Of a DNA stretch of 64,000 bases, positions 51,860 through 61,900 are shown piece by piece. Origin of the DNA: Asticcacaulis biprosthecium C19 (GTDB lineage Bacteria > Pseudomonadota > Alphaproteobacteria > Caulobacterales > Caulobacteraceae). The position numbers were made by a program, and so were the translations under genes. The stretch spans positions 1-64,000 of the forward strand of contig NZ_GL883080.1 of NCBI RefSeq assembly GCF_000204015.1, written 5' to 3'. The notes under the pieces are model-generated. The model searched no databases. It was not told the DNA's origin and saw only the letters and a list, made by a program, of their open reading frames with translations. Within the stretch, counting starts at the first letter, position 1. Every line of letters starts with the position of its first letter.

Positions 51860-52529
51860 GCACAGCCCTCCCGATACGGCGCTCGATCACCAGCAGGGCC
51901 AGCAGTACGACAAAGGCGAACACCAGCAGCCCGCCGGCCAGCCAATGCGCGCCGGCGAAATTAAGCTGCTCAACCAGTTGGAAGATGCGGATCGACACCA
52001 CCTCGGTCTTGCCGGGAATAGCGCCACCGATCATAAGCACCACCCCGAACTCGCCCACCGTATGGGCAAAGACCAGCAGCGCCGCCGTCAGGAAGCCCTT
52101 GCGTGCCTGGGGCAGGGCAACGCTCCAGAAGGCGTCCCACGGCGAGGCGCGTAGGGTCGCTGCCACCTCGAACGGTAGCGCACCAATGGCTTCGAAGGCA
52201 TTGCGGATAGGCTGGACGGCGAACGGCAGCGAATAGAGGATCGACCCGATGACCAGGCCGGCAAAGGTAAAGTTCAGGGTGCGAACACCAAACGGCTGTA
52301 GCACGACCATCAGCGGCGAGTTCGGCCCCATGGCCACCAGCAGATAGAAGCCCAGCACGGTCGGCGGCAGCACCACGGGCAGGGCGACCACAGCCGTCAC
52401 CACATCACGCACCAGCCCGTGCCCGCGCGACAGCCACCAGGCCAGCGGCGTGGCCAGCACCACCAGACAGACCGTGGTCACGGCCGCCAGGTTGATGGTG
52501 ACGATGATGGCGTCCCCCAGACCCGTCAT
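51852..52529 (-). CDS. modB: molybdate ABC transporter permease ModB
   Basis: The inner-membrane channel of the molybdate importer, 225 residues with about five transmembrane helices (first: [25 protein letters not shown], in pieces). Family motifs: [15 protein letters not shown], the coupling loop [21 protein letters not shown], and [11 protein letters not shown]. The ATG at 52529 shares a base with the stop of the VOC gene (TAATG) and the end overlaps modC. Confidence 0.92.
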   Translation of the reverse strand: MTGLGDAIIVTINLAAVTTVCLVVLATPLAWWLSRGHGLVRDVVTAVVALPVVLPPTVLGFYLLVAMGPNSPLMVVLQPFGVRTLNFTFAGLVIGSILYSLPFAVQPIRNAFEAIGALPFEVAATLRASPWDAFWSVALPQARKGFLTAALLVFAHTVGEFGVVLMIGGAIPGKTEVVSIRIFQLVEQLNFAGAHWLAGGLLVFAFVVLLALLVIERRIGRAVRD

Positions 52530-52888
52530 TATTCGGGTGTGTGGCAGACGGCTTCGATATTGTGTCCGTCCGGATCGAGCACGAAGGCGCCGTAATAGTT
52601 GGGGTGATAGTGTTCACGGATGCCCGGAGGCCCGTTGTCCTTGGCGCCCGCCGCCATGGCGGCTTCATAGAAGGCGTCGACCGCGGCGCGGTTTGCGGCC
52701 TGCACCGCGACATGCAGGTGATCCTTGGGTGCGCCGTCGGCCAGCCAGAAATCCGGCTTGTTGACGCCAAACCCGCTGCCGTAAGGCCCGTCCATCACCA
52801 GTTTGTAGCCCAAAGGCGCGAAGGCCGCAGTGTAAAACGCCTTGCTGCGTTCGCGGTCCGAAACCAGTATGCCCATATGATCGATCAT
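52529..52888 (-). CDS. VOC (glyoxalase-fold) protein inserted in the mod operon
   Basis: A 119-residue glyoxalase/bleomycin-resistance fold protein. The usual metal ligands are visible: His in IDHMGI, His in KDHLHVAV and Glu in HNIEAV. The [17 protein letters not shown] closing motif is typical of small YP-type glyoxalases. The ATG at 52888 lies in the modA stop (TGATG) and the end overlaps modB, so it is built into the operon. A role with molybdate is not known for the family; it may be a hitchhiker or bind an oxyanion complex. Confidence 0.85.
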   Translation of the reverse strand: MIDHMGILVSDRERSKAFYTAAFAPLGYKLVMDGPYGSGFGVNKPDFWLADGAPKDHLHVAVQAANRAAVDAFYEAAMAAGAKDNGPPGIREHYHPNYYGAFVLDPDGHNIEAVCHTPE

Positions 52889-53622
52889 CACTTCACCTCG
52901 TAGCCATAGGATTTGATGATGGCAATGGCCGGCGGACTGCGCAAAAAGTCAAGATAGGCCTTGGCGGCCGGGTCTTTCACGCCGGGCTTCAGCAGGATGG
53001 CCTGCTGGTCGACCGGCGTATAATACGTCTTCGGTACCACCCAGCGCGAACCGCCTTTTTCGTTGATGACCTGCGACAGGGCGACAAAACCCAGTTCCGC
53101 CGAACCGGTCGACACAAAGCTATAGGCCTGGGCGATCGAGGTCCCCTTGACGATCTTTGGCGCAACCTGATCGTACAGCCCCAATTTTTTCAGGGTTTCG
53201 ACCGCGGCAACACCATACGGCGCTGCCGCCGGATCGGCGATGGCCAGGTGATCGTATCGGCCCTTCAACACCGCGCCCTGGTTATCGACAAAGCCGGGTT
53301 TGGCGCTCCACAGCACCAGGGTGCCAAAGGCATAGACGAAGCGCGTGCCTTTTACCCCCAGGCCCTCGGCTTCCAGGCGCGTTGGGCGCTCGGCATCGGC
53401 CGACAGGAAGACTTCGAACGGCGCGCCATGTTGGATCTGGCTGTAGAAGCCGCCCGACGGGCCGAAGCTCTGGGTGACAGTGTGGCCGGTCTTCTTCTGG
53501 AAGGCTGCGGCAATCGCCTTGGCCGGTTCGGTGAAGTTGGCGGCCACCGCCACCTGGACATCGCCTGCGCTGGCCTGACCGGCACAAACTAACAAGGCCA
53601 GGGACAGCAGGATAGGCTTCAT
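52888..53622 (-). CDS. modA: molybdate-binding periplasmic protein ModA
   Basis: The substrate-binding protein of molybdate uptake, 244 residues with a Sec signal peptide (MKPILLSLALLVCAGQASA). Motifs: VAVAANFTEPAKAIAAAF, SFGPSGGFYSQIQHGAPFEVF (in pieces; the oxyanion-binding loop with the conserved Ser-Gly), FLSADAERP and FVALSQV. Tungstate or another tetrahedral oxyanion cannot be excluded. An AGCCATC-spaced GGAG site precedes the ATG at 53622. It lies 15 bases after the porin gene. Confidence 0.92.
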   Translation of the reverse strand: MKPILLSLALLVCAGQASAGDVQVAVAANFTEPAKAIAAAFQKKTGHTVTQSFGPSGGFYSQIQHGAPFEVFLSADAERPTRLEAEGLGVKGTRFVYAFGTLVLWSAKPGFVDNQGAVLKGRYDHLAIADPAAAPYGVAAVETLKKLGLYDQVAPKIVKGTSIAQAYSFVSTGSAELGFVALSQVINEKGGSRWVVPKTYYTPVDQQAILLKPGVKDPAAKAYLDFLRSPPAIAIIKSYGYEVK

Positions 53623-53637
53623 GATGGCTCCGAAGGT

Positions 53638-55176
53638 CTAGAAGCCGAACTGGCTCCGCACCGCCAGCGTAGTATAGTCCTGGCCGATCTGCACGCCCGA
53701 ACTGTTGCGGCGTTCGACTTTGACATCCTGCCCCTGCACGATAAAGCGCATAGCCGGATTGAGCGTCCAGCCCAGACCCAGCGAGGTGATGTCCTGCTTG
53801 CCGCCACGGACACGGTCTGCCGTTAGTGCGACATCCGGGTTGTAGTCGAGATCCAGGGTCGAATAGCGCGCAACCAGTTCGAAGGCGCCCCACTGGCCCT
53901 TCTTCGGGTCGAAATTGTTCTTCGGCGTGATGCCGTCGAAGGCCGCCGTGATCGTGTTGTACTTGCGCGATTCCCCCGTCAGCACCCAGCCGCCTTCGAC
54001 ATACCAGCCCGAAAAGTCGGGATTGGAAACGCCCGGCGCCGGGTTGTAGCGTTCGATGCCCAGATTGAAGGTTTCCACCTGGGTAAAGAAGCGGCCGTTC
54101 TGATAGGCCAGTTCCAGGCCGGTAATCGCCGCCGATTGCGCATTGATGGCGCCGGTATCGATCAGGCGCGTGCTGTCTAGGCGCAGTTCCGGCCGGTCAC
54201 GGAATTGAACCGGATAACGCGTCGCCGCCGAAGCGCCGGCATCGGCGGGGTTGATGATGGCCGAATGGTTGATGCCGGCATGGAGCAGCCAGCCATCGCC
54301 CTTCAGCGGCGTTCCGGCCAGGCGGGCAGTAAAGCCGAGCTGTTCGTCAGCACTGGCGCCGGTGAAGCCGGACGATTGGGTGTTGAGGGCAGAGACCGTA
54401 TTGCCGGTCACCGACACATACCACAGCCAGCGGTCATGGGCATTGAAGGCCGCCACGCCCATACGGGTATCGCCGGCCACCAGGCTGCGCTGGATGTCAG
54501 AGACCGAAGCCCGTTCCATGAAGGGCGAGGTCATCATTGAGCCAGCATCGCCCAGCCCCACATTGGGGGCGAACTCGCCAATGCGCAGCTTGACCGACTT
54601 GAACCCGGAATATTGTAGCCAGGCTTCGTGGACGCGGCCGACATCCTCGGCGCCCGAACCGCCGAACTCGAGCGTGACGTTGTAATCGAAATCGGTGAAC
54701 AGCTTGCCGACCATGCCGATGCGGGCGCGGCGGAAATTGGTGCCGGAATTGAAGTCGCGGCCGATCACGGCCGGGTCCAGGTTCTTGTCCTGGCGGAAGC
54801 TGGCGGCGTCCAGTTGGAACACGCTCTTCAACGATACGCTGAAGGCATTGTCGGCGGAGGCAATCGTCGCGGTGCCGTTCTTGATCGTGACCGGCGCGGT
54901 CTGAGGCGGCAGGGGAGCGGGGGCAGGGACGGGAGCTGCCGCAACCTTCGTTGCCGGTGCGGGCGCGCCATATTGTTTGGCGACCTCGGATTTCAACCCG
55001 TCCAGTTCCGACTGCTGGCTGTCGATCTGCTTCTGCTGGGCGTCGATTTGGGCCTGCATGGCGTCGATTCGCGCCTGAACCTCCGGCGGCACCTGCTGCG
55101 CCAGGGCGGGCACGGCCATGGCCATGGCGAGGGTGCTGAGGGCGAAGACCCGGCTTGTCCGGTTGAACCTACGCAT
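53638..55176 (-). CDS. OprO/OprP-type oxyanion-selective porin
   Basis: A 512-residue outer-membrane protein: signal peptide (MRRFNRTSRVFALSTLAMAMAVPALA), a short coiled coil (residues about 30-60, IDAMQAQIDAQQKQIDSQQS), a Pro/Ala linker, and a 16-strand-type barrel ending with aromatic Phe (RSQFGF). FRRARIGMVGKLFTDFDYNV is characteristic of phosphate-selective porins. The ATG at 55176 is chosen over an upstream GTG for the CAGGAG site and for the signal peptide. Being first in a transcript with modA, modB and modC, it probably admits molybdate (or a related oxyanion) across the outer membrane. Confidence 0.88.
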   Translation of the reverse strand: MRRFNRTSRVFALSTLAMAMAVPALAQQVPPEVQARIDAMQAQIDAQQKQIDSQQSELDGLKSEVAKQYGAPAPATKVAAAPVPAPAPLPPQTAPVTIKNGTATIASADNAFSVSLKSVFQLDAASFRQDKNLDPAVIGRDFNSGTNFRRARIGMVGKLFTDFDYNVTLEFGGSGAEDVGRVHEAWLQYSGFKSVKLRIGEFAPNVGLGDAGSMMTSPFMERASVSDIQRSLVAGDTRMGVAAFNAHDRWLWYVSVTGNTVSALNTQSSGFTGASADEQLGFTARLAGTPLKGDGWLLHAGINHSAIINPADAGASAATRYPVQFRDRPELRLDSTRLIDTGAINAQSAAITGLELAYQNGRFFTQVETFNLGIERYNPAPGVSNPDFSGWYVEGGWVLTGESRKYNTITAAFDGITPKNNFDPKKGQWGAFELVARYSTLDLDYNPDVALTADRVRGGKQDITSLGLGWTLNPAMRFIVQGQDVKVERRNSSGVQIGQDYTTLAVRSQFGF

Positions 55177-55203
55177 GCAAAACGACTCCTGTACTGATCT
55201 CTT

Positions 55204-55215
55204 AACCATATAGTT
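55204..55215 (-). promoter_or_regulatory. near-palindrome upstream of the porin-mod operon
   Basis: AACCATATAGTT is a 10-of-12 palindrome 28 bases before the porin start. Molybdate operons are often repressed by ModE-type proteins at TATA-containing palindromes, but this does not match the E. coli ModE box, so the assignment is weak. Confidence 0.25.
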
Positions 55216-55366
55216 GCGGATGATTAATCACCTGTTACGCGAGACCGGTTCGCCGCCTATGGCGTGAGTCGCTGGGAGAACGAAGTTCTTTTGTGACAGT
55301 TCGGTGACGGGCTGGCCAGCCGCCGCAAAAGGCTTTATGTGCACGCTTTGACGAAAGGAACCGGCC

Positions 55367-55618
55367 ATGGCCATTGCCCAGAGCGAACTGCAGGCGCGTA
55401 TCGAAGCCGCCTTTCCCGATGCCGAGGTGACCATCACCGACCTGGCGGGCGACGGCGACCACTATAAGGCGCGGATCGTGTCGGGCGCCTTCAACGGCTT
55501 AGCCCGCGTGCGCCAGCATCAGTTGGTCAACCGCGCCCTGGCCGATCTGCTCAGCGGCCCGCTGCATGCCCTGGCGCTGGAGACGGTGGCCCTAGATACG
55601 GTGGCAAAGGACGGCTGA
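55367..55618 (+). CDS. BolA/IbaG-family protein
   Basis: An 83-residue class II KH-like fold protein that, with monothiol glutaredoxins, takes part in Fe-S cluster handling (family knowledge). The motif GDGDHYKARIVSGAF contains the His and loop typical of the family, and RVRQHQLVNRALADLL is the conserved helix; the short length and absence of the BolA Cys favour the IbaG-like subgroup. GAAAGGAA precedes the ATG at 55367. It overlaps the EamA transporter by one base. Confidence 0.9.
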   Translation: MAIAQSELQARIEAAFPDAEVTITDLAGDGDHYKARIVSGAFNGLARVRQHQLVNRALADLLSGPLHALALETVALDTVAKDG

Positions 55619-56556
55619 TGCTGTCCAGGGTCAGTTCCGGCACGCTCGGACTCCTGTGTGGCATGGGCGCCGGCGCGCTGTGGGGACTGGTCTTCCTGGC
55701 GCCGGAGCTGGCACGGGCCTTCACGCCGCTGCAACTGACGGTCGGGCGCTATCTCGCCTATGGCGTCATCTCGGGGGTGCTGATCGCGCCGCGCTGGAAG
55801 TCGCTGGTCGCCGTCATCACCGGGCGGGAATGGCGGGCGCTGTGTTGGCTGGCCCTGACCGGGAACACCCTCTACTACATCTTTCTGTCGTCGGCGGTGC
55901 AGACGGGTGGCATCGCCATGACCTCGCTGGTCATCGGTTTCCTGCCTGTGGCGGTGACCCTGATCGGCAGCCGCGCCCATGGCGCCGTTCCCGTGGTGAA
56001 GTTGCTACCCTCGCTGCTGCTCTGTGCCGGCGGGGCCGTCTGTATCGGTTGGCAGGCCCTGGCGGTGCCTGCGCAGTCCCCGGTTGCCCAGCTTGTCGGT
56101 CTGCTCTGTGCTGTCGGGGCGCTGATATCGTGGACGATCTATGCCGTCGGCAACCGTCATTGGCTGGAAAAGCTCGGCACCGTATCGGCTCAGGACTGGA
56201 ATCTGCTGACGGGTGTCGTCACCGGCGGCCAGGCCCTGCTGCTGATCCCGATCGCGCTTGTTCTGGATCGCACGCATCATGACGTTTCGGCCTGGATGCA
56301 GTTTGCCTCTGTTTCGATCGGCGTGGCGGTGGTGGCCTCGATCATCGGCAATGCCCTGTGGAACCGGATGAGCCGCCTGCTGCCCCTGACCCTGGTCGGC
56401 CAGATGATCCTGTTCGAGACCCTGTTCGCCCTGATCTACGGCTTTGTCTGGGAGCAGCGCTTGCCGACCGTGCTCGAAGCTGCCGCCTTTGTGCTGATCT
56501 GTGCCGGGGTGATCTCGTGCATTTCGGCGCACCGGACGCAGGTGGAACCCCACTGA
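55618..56556 (+). CDS. EamA/DMT-superfamily transporter
   Basis: A 312-residue inner-membrane protein with ten predicted helices in two EamA halves (first helix GTLGLLCGMGAGALWGLVFL, second half starting near GLLCAVGALISWTIYAVGN). The family includes exporters of metabolites, amino acids and drugs; the substrate cannot be read from the sequence. The ATG at 55618 uses the last base of the bolA-like stop (TGATG), so the two are co-translated, although no functional link is known. Confidence 0.88.
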   Translation: MLSRVSSGTLGLLCGMGAGALWGLVFLAPELARAFTPLQLTVGRYLAYGVISGVLIAPRWKSLVAVITGREWRALCWLALTGNTLYYIFLSSAVQTGGIAMTSLVIGFLPVAVTLIGSRAHGAVPVVKLLPSLLLCAGGAVCIGWQALAVPAQSPVAQLVGLLCAVGALISWTIYAVGNRHWLEKLGTVSAQDWNLLTGVVTGGQALLLIPIALVLDRTHHDVSAWMQFASVSIGVAVVASIIGNALWNRMSRLLPLTLVGQMILFETLFALIYGFVWEQRLPTVLEAAAFVLICAGVISCISAHRTQVEPH

Positions 56557-56584
56557 AGGATATTATTTATCGCCTCACGTTTAT

Positions 56585-56609
56585 CCAAAAAGTGGCATCC
56601 ACTTTTTGG
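56585..56609. repeat. 25-bp perfect palindromic hairpin (CCAAAAAGTGG-CAT-CCACTTTTTGG)
   Basis: Perfect 11-bp arms with a 3-base loop, directly after the EamA gene. Sequences of this kind are scattered between genes in many alphaproteobacteria (recalled, not searched). It can act as a terminator because each arm contains A5/T5, though the U-run lies inside the stem. Confidence 0.6.
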
Positions 56610-56671
56610 CGCGAGGCTATTATCCTGAATCGCTTCAACAATTTATCCGCCTTGACTCCTGATCATTTTTG

Positions 56672-56686
56672 GAACAAAACAGGAAC
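56672..56686 (+). promoter_or_regulatory. LexA (SOS) box upstream of imuA
   Basis: GAAC-AAAACAG-GAAC is exactly the reverse complement of GTTC-N7-GTTC, the LexA operator of alphaproteobacteria. It ends 39 bases before the imuA ATG, downstream of a TTGACT -35-like hexamer (56652-56657), where LexA would block transcription until DNA damage. Confidence 0.85.
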
Positions 56687-56725
56687 ATATTTCCGAAGAA
56701 ATCGGAAGAATGGTGAGTGGTTCCA

Positions 56726-57493
56726 ATGGCGAAACCTGCGTTCGAAAATCTCGAAGCGCTGCGCCGGCACGTCCAACTGCTGGAGGGCAGCCGGCGTGTC
56801 GCCGGTGTGCTGCCGTTCGGTATTGAACGGATCGACGCCCGCCTGCCGGGCGGCGGACTGACCCTTGGCGCCCTGCATGAGGTCGCCGGCCGCGACCAGG
56901 GCGTGATCGACGGCGCGGCGGCGGCGCTGTTCGTAGCGGGTATCGCCGCCCGCACCGAAGGTCAGGTCCTGTGGTGCCTGACCCAGGCCGACCTGTTTGC
57001 CCCCGGCCTGGCTCAGGCAGGACTGGATCCGCAACGCGTGCTCTGCGTCGAGGCCGGCGACGAGAAAAGCGTCCTGCTGTGCTGCGAGGAAGCCCTGCGT
57101 CATGGCGGCCTGGGCGCCGTGGTCGCCGAGGTGTCGCGCCTGTCGCTAACGGCATCGCGGCGGCTGCAACTGGCGGCCGAGAACACCCGAACCCTGGCTC
57201 TGGCGCTGCGGCGGTGGGGGCAGGTGAAGGCGGCGGCCGAGTTCGGCCTGCCGACGGCGGCTGTAACGCGCTGGCGTATTGCGTCGGCCCGTTCCCACGC
57301 CCTGCCGGTGGCCGGGATCGGCACGGCGCGCTGGCGGCTGGAACTGTTGCGCTGCAAGGGCGGGGATGCCGCTGAATTCGATGTGGAGGCAAGAGATGGC
57401 CAGGCTGGTCTCGCTCTATCTGCCCCGCTGGCCGACCGACCGGCTGCGGCGACAGTGGCAGCACGACAAGACGGCTTCCGCGCCGCCTCCTGA
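56726..57493 (+). CDS. imuA: mutasome protein ImuA (SulA/RecA-like)
   Basis: First protein of the damage-induced translesion mutasome; 255 residues of RecA-like fold (LPFGIERIDARLPGGGLTLGALHEVAG, in pieces, is the ImuA start region, and RLSLTASRRLQLAAENTRTLAL the conserved middle). In related bacteria it cooperates with ImuB and DnaE2 in SOS mutagenesis. The ATG at 56726 is used rather than the GTG at 56717. The 3' end overlaps imuB by 98 bases in another frame, more than usual, so the last 30 residues may be a non-conserved extension. Confidence 0.85.
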   Translation: MAKPAFENLEALRRHVQLLEGSRRVAGVLPFGIERIDARLPGGGLTLGALHEVAGRDQGVIDGAAAALFVAGIAARTEGQVLWCLTQADLFAPGLAQAGLDPQRVLCVEAGDEKSVLLCCEEALRHGGLGAVVAEVSRLSLTASRRLQLAAENTRTLALALRRWGQVKAAAEFGLPTAAVTRWRIASARSHALPVAGIGTARWRLELLRCKGGDAAEFDVEARDGQAGLALSAPLADRPAAATVAARQDGFRAAS

Positions 57494-58934
57494 GACGCCG
57501 CTGGTGCTGAAGGGGATGGACGGCCGCCGCCGCGTCGTCACGGCCGCCGACCACGCTGCCCATGCCGCGGGGCTGCGTGTTGGTATGCCCCTGACCAAGG
57601 CCCAGGCCCTGGTCGAGAACCTGGCCGTCTACAATGCCGATCCTGACGGCGACCGCGACGCGCTGGAACGGCTCGCCGGCTGGGCGCTGCAGACCTATTC
57701 GCCGGTGGTGGCCGCCGATCCGCCCGACGGCCTGATCCTGGACATTACCGGCGCTGCGCATCTTCATGGTGGTGAGCCTGCTCTGCTGGAGGGCATGATC
57801 CGGCGGCTTGCCGACAAGGGCATCGAAGCCTGCGCCGCCATCGCCGATACCTGGGGGGCTGCCCACGCCTTATCACGTTTTGGGGCCAGGTTTGGGGCGC
57901 GGCCGGTTGTGATCATCCCGCCGGGCAACAGCGCTCAGGCTGTACGCAACCTGCCTGTGGCGGCGCTGCGAGTGCCCTATAGTCTGGTGCAAAGCCTCTC
58001 TGTTCTGGGGTTTGACGCCATCGGCGAACTGATCGCCCAGCCGCGCGCCCCCCTGGTTCATCGTTTCGGCCGCGAACTTGGCCGCCGCCTGGACCAGATC
58101 TCGGGCCACCTGGCCGAACCCATCGATCCGGTCGACCTGCCCGACGTCACCGAGGTCAAACAGGTGTTTTTCGAACCCATTGGCGCACCGGAAACCCTGG
58201 CGCGCTATACCGCTAAACTGACGCAGCAACTGTGCGACGCCCTGGAAGCGCGCGGGGAGGGCGCCCGGCAACTGGACCTGCACTTTATTCGCGTCGACGG
58301 CCGTATCGAAGCCATCCGTATCGGTACCGCCAAGCCGGTGCGCGATACTGCCCGCCTGACCCGGCTGCTGTGCGACAAGATCGAAACTGTCGATCCCGGC
58401 TTCGGCATCGAAGGCATGCGCCTGATCGCGACCCTGGCTGAACCCCTGATCATGACCCAGACCAGCAGCCAGGAAGCGGCCGGTCCCGACCTGGCCGGCC
58501 TGGTTGATACCTTGAGCAACCGCATCGGTGGCGAACGGGTCTATCGCCTGAGCGCGGTCGAAAGCGATGTGCCGGAACGATCGGTGCGGCGAAGCCCGGC
58601 CTTGTCGGCTGTGCGCTCAGGATGGCCTGTCCATTGGCCGCGCCCGGTCCGGCTGTTCCGTCGGCCCGAACCCGTCGAAACCCTGGCCGTTCTGCCCGAT
58701 CATCCGCCAAAGGTGCTGACCTGGCGGGGCGTTCGTCACCGCGTGCTGGCGGCGGACGGGCCTGAACGCATCTTCGGCGAATGGTGGAAACACGACAGCG
58801 AAACCTGGGCCGTGCGCGACTATTTCCGCGTCGAACTCGACACCGGTGAGCGCCTGTGGGTGTTCCGCAGCGGCGACGGCGAGGACGGCGCCACCGGCAG
58901 CCATAAGTGGTTCCTGCATGGTATGTTCGCATGA
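57396..58934 (+). CDS. imuB: ImuB, catalytically dead Y-family polymerase-like adaptor
   Basis: A 512-residue Y-family homologue. It starts MARLVSLYLPRWPTDRLRRQ, where active polymerases have the first catalytic Asp, and the second site reads LILDITGAAHLHGG instead of an SIDE-type motif. It is therefore expected to be inactive and to act as a hub binding the beta clamp, ImuA and DnaE2. The C-terminal 120 residues (SAVESDVPERSVRR..., FGEWWKHDSETWAVRDYFRV) are ImuB-specific. The ATG at 57396 follows GGAGGC; the stop overlaps dnaE2 (ATGA). Confidence 0.9.
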   Translation: MARLVSLYLPRWPTDRLRRQWQHDKTASAPPPETPLVLKGMDGRRRVVTAADHAAHAAGLRVGMPLTKAQALVENLAVYNADPDGDRDALERLAGWALQTYSPVVAADPPDGLILDITGAAHLHGGEPALLEGMIRRLADKGIEACAAIADTWGAAHALSRFGARFGARPVVIIPPGNSAQAVRNLPVAALRVPYSLVQSLSVLGFDAIGELIAQPRAPLVHRFGRELGRRLDQISGHLAEPIDPVDLPDVTEVKQVFFEPIGAPETLARYTAKLTQQLCDALEARGEGARQLDLHFIRVDGRIEAIRIGTAKPVRDTARLTRLLCDKIETVDPGFGIEGMRLIATLAEPLIMTQTSSQEAAGPDLAGLVDTLSNRIGGERVYRLSAVESDVPERSVRRSPALSAVRSGWPVHWPRPVRLFRRPEPVETLAVLPDHPPKVLTWRGVRHRVLAADGPERIFGEWWKHDSETWAVRDYFRVELDTGERLWVFRSGDGEDGATGSHKWFLHGMFA

Positions 58935-61900
58935 CCTATATCGAACTCCAGGTGACCACCCACTTCTCCTTCCTGCGCGGCGCCAGCAGTCCGGAGGAAC
59001 TGTTCCACCGCGCCGCGGAACTGGGCATCGAAGCCCTGGGCGTGGTCGACCGCAACTCCTTGGCCGGCATCGTTCAGGCGCACAAATGGGCGAAGGCGAC
59101 CGGCGTGCGGCTCATTGTCGGCTGCCGTCTGGACCTCGTCGATGGTGCGTCCCTGTTGGTCTATCCGACCGACAAGGCGGCCTATTCGCACCTGTGCCGC
59201 CTGCTGTCCCTGGGCAAGGGCCGCGCTGGCAAAGGGAAATGCCAGCTCGACTGGAACGATGTCGAAGCCTGGAACGCAGGTCTGATCGCCGTCCTGGTGC
59301 CGGACATGGCGGATGACACCTGCGCCCTCAACCTGCGCCGGTTGGCCACCATTTTCGGCGACCGCGCCTATCTGGCCCTGACCTTGCGCCGTCGTCCCAA
59401 CGACGCTTTACGTCTGTATGAACTGACGCAGATCGCTGTAAAGCTTGGGGTTCCAACCGTGGCGACAAATGACGTGCTGTACCATGACGCGTCGCGCCGC
59501 ATCCTGCAGGACGTCGTCACCTGCATCCGCCACAACTGTACGATCGATGAGGCCGGCTTTCGCCGCGAACGCCACGCCGACCGCTATCTCAAGCCGGGCG
59601 ATGAAATGGCCCGTCTGTTCAAGGCCTACCCTGACGCGGTCGCCCGGACGCAGGAGATCGCCGCGCGCTGCCGGTTCGACATGAAAGAACTGGAATATCA
59701 ATATCCCGACGAAAAGTCGCATCCGCACCTGACACCACAACAGGCGCTGGAAAAGTTCGTCCGTATCGGCGCGGCCAAACGTTATCCTGACGGCGTTCCG
59801 GACAAGGTCGAAAAGCAGCTGCGCCATGAACTCGATCTGATCGCGGAGATGGGCTATGCCAACTATTTCCTGACCGTCCACGACATCGTCCACTTTGCCC
59901 GGTCGCAGGATATCCTGTGCCAGGGCCGCGGTTCGGCCGCCAACAGTTCGGTCTGCTATGTGCTGGGGATCACCGAACTGGATCCGGCCAAGTACGACCT
60001 TTTGTTCGCTCGTTTCCTGTCGAAAAACCGCAACGAACCGCCCGATATCGATGTCGATTTCGAACATGCCCGGCGCGAAATCGTCATGCAGTGGGTGTTC
60101 GACACCTATGGCCGCGATCACGCCGCCCTGGTCGCCGTGGTCACCCGTTATCGTATCCGCGGCGCTTTACGTGATGTCGGCAAGGCCCTGGGCGTGCCGG
60201 AGGACGTCCTCAAGGTCCTGGCCCAGCAGTACAGGCATTGGGCCACCGAACTCGATGAGACGCACCTGGAGGGGCTGAACCTCAATCGCGACGCCCGCCG
60301 CATCCGCCTGACGCTCGACCTGACGCGGCAACTGGTCAATGCGCCGCGCCACTTGTCGCAGCATCCCGGCGGTTTTGTGCTGACGCGCGACCGGCTGGAC
60401 GATCTGGCGGTGATCGAGCCGGCGGCCATGAAGAACCGCCAGGTCATCGAATGGGACAAGGACGATATCGATGAGTTGAAGTTCATGAAGGTCGATTGCC
60501 TGGCGCTCGGCATGCTGACCTGCATGAAGAAAAGCTACGATATGCTGGCCGAACACAAGGGCGTCGCCATGGACATGGCCGGGATCCCCGCTGACGACAA
60601 GCCGACCTACGCCATGATCTGCAAGGCCGACACGGTGGGGGTCTTCCAGATCGAAAGCCGCGCCCAGATGTCGATGCTGCCGCGTCTGCGGCCAGCCAAC
60701 TTCTATGATATCGCCATCGAAGTGGCGATTGTGCGGCCGGGGCCGATCCAGGGCGATATGGTCCATCCCTATCTGCGCCGCAAGCACGGGCTGGAACCGA
60801 TCGAATATCCCAATGAGGCGGTGAGGGATATCCTGGGGCGGACCTTTGGCGTGCCGCTGTTCCAGGAGCACGCCATGAAGGTGGCCGTGGTCTGCGCAGG
60901 CTTCAGCGACGACGAAGCCGATCATGTCCGCCGCAGCCTGGCGACCTTCAAGCACACCGGCGGCGTGAAGAACTTTCGCGACAAGATGTACGCCGGCATG
61001 ATCGGGCGCGGCTACTCGCCGGAGTTTTCCGAACGGCTGATCAACCAGTTAGAAGGCTTCGGCTCCTATGGCTTCCCGGAAAGCCACGCCATCTCGTTTG
61101 CCCTGATCGCCTATGCCTCATCGTGGATGAAGTGCCACCATCCCGACGTCTTTCTGTGCGCCCTGCTGAACTCTCAGCCCATGGGCTTCTATGCCCCGGC
61201 GCAACTGGTGCGTGACGCCCGCGAACACGGCGTCGATGTCCGGCCGGTCTGCGTCAATGCCTCGCGCTACGACTGTACCCTGGAGGAGACCGGCACGCCC
61301 GGTAAGCTGGCCGTGCGGCTGGGATTTCGCATGATCAAGGGCATGTCGGAGGACGAGGCCGCCGTTTTGGTGGCGGCGCGCGAAGAGCGTTATGGTTCGA
61401 TCCGCGAGGTCTGGCGCCACAGTGGTTTGCCGGTTTCGACCCTGGTCAGGCTGGCCGAGGCCGATGCGTTTTTCCCCTCGCTGGGCCAGTCGCGGCGCGA
61501 GGCCCTGTGGGCGCTGAAAGGCATGCGCGACACGCCCTTGCCGCTGTTCGACGGCCCTGAGACGCATGAGCCGGCGGTGGTGCTGAAAGCCATGACGGCC
61601 GGCAGCGAGGTCGTCCAGGACTATGGCCATGTCGGCCTGTCCCTGCGCCGTCATCCGGTCAGCTTCCTGCGCGGCGAACTCAGCGAGCGCGGTATTGTCA
61701 CCTGCAAGGCGGCCAATGCGCGCAAGGACAAGAGCCATGCCCTGGTCGCCGGCATGGTTCTGGTGCGCCAGCGGCCAGGAACGGCCAAGGGCGTGACCTT
61801 CATGACCATCGAGGACGAGACCGGGATCGCCAATGTGGTCATCTGGTCGAAACTGTATGAGGAGCAGCGCCGGCTGATCCTGACCGCGCGCATGGTGGCG

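Noticed and set aside
55277-55289. AGAAC-GAA-GTTCT as a LexA box before the bolA-like gene.
   Set aside because: Spacing and orientation do not fit the alphaproteobacterial GTTC-N7-GTTC operator, unlike the exact match before imuA.
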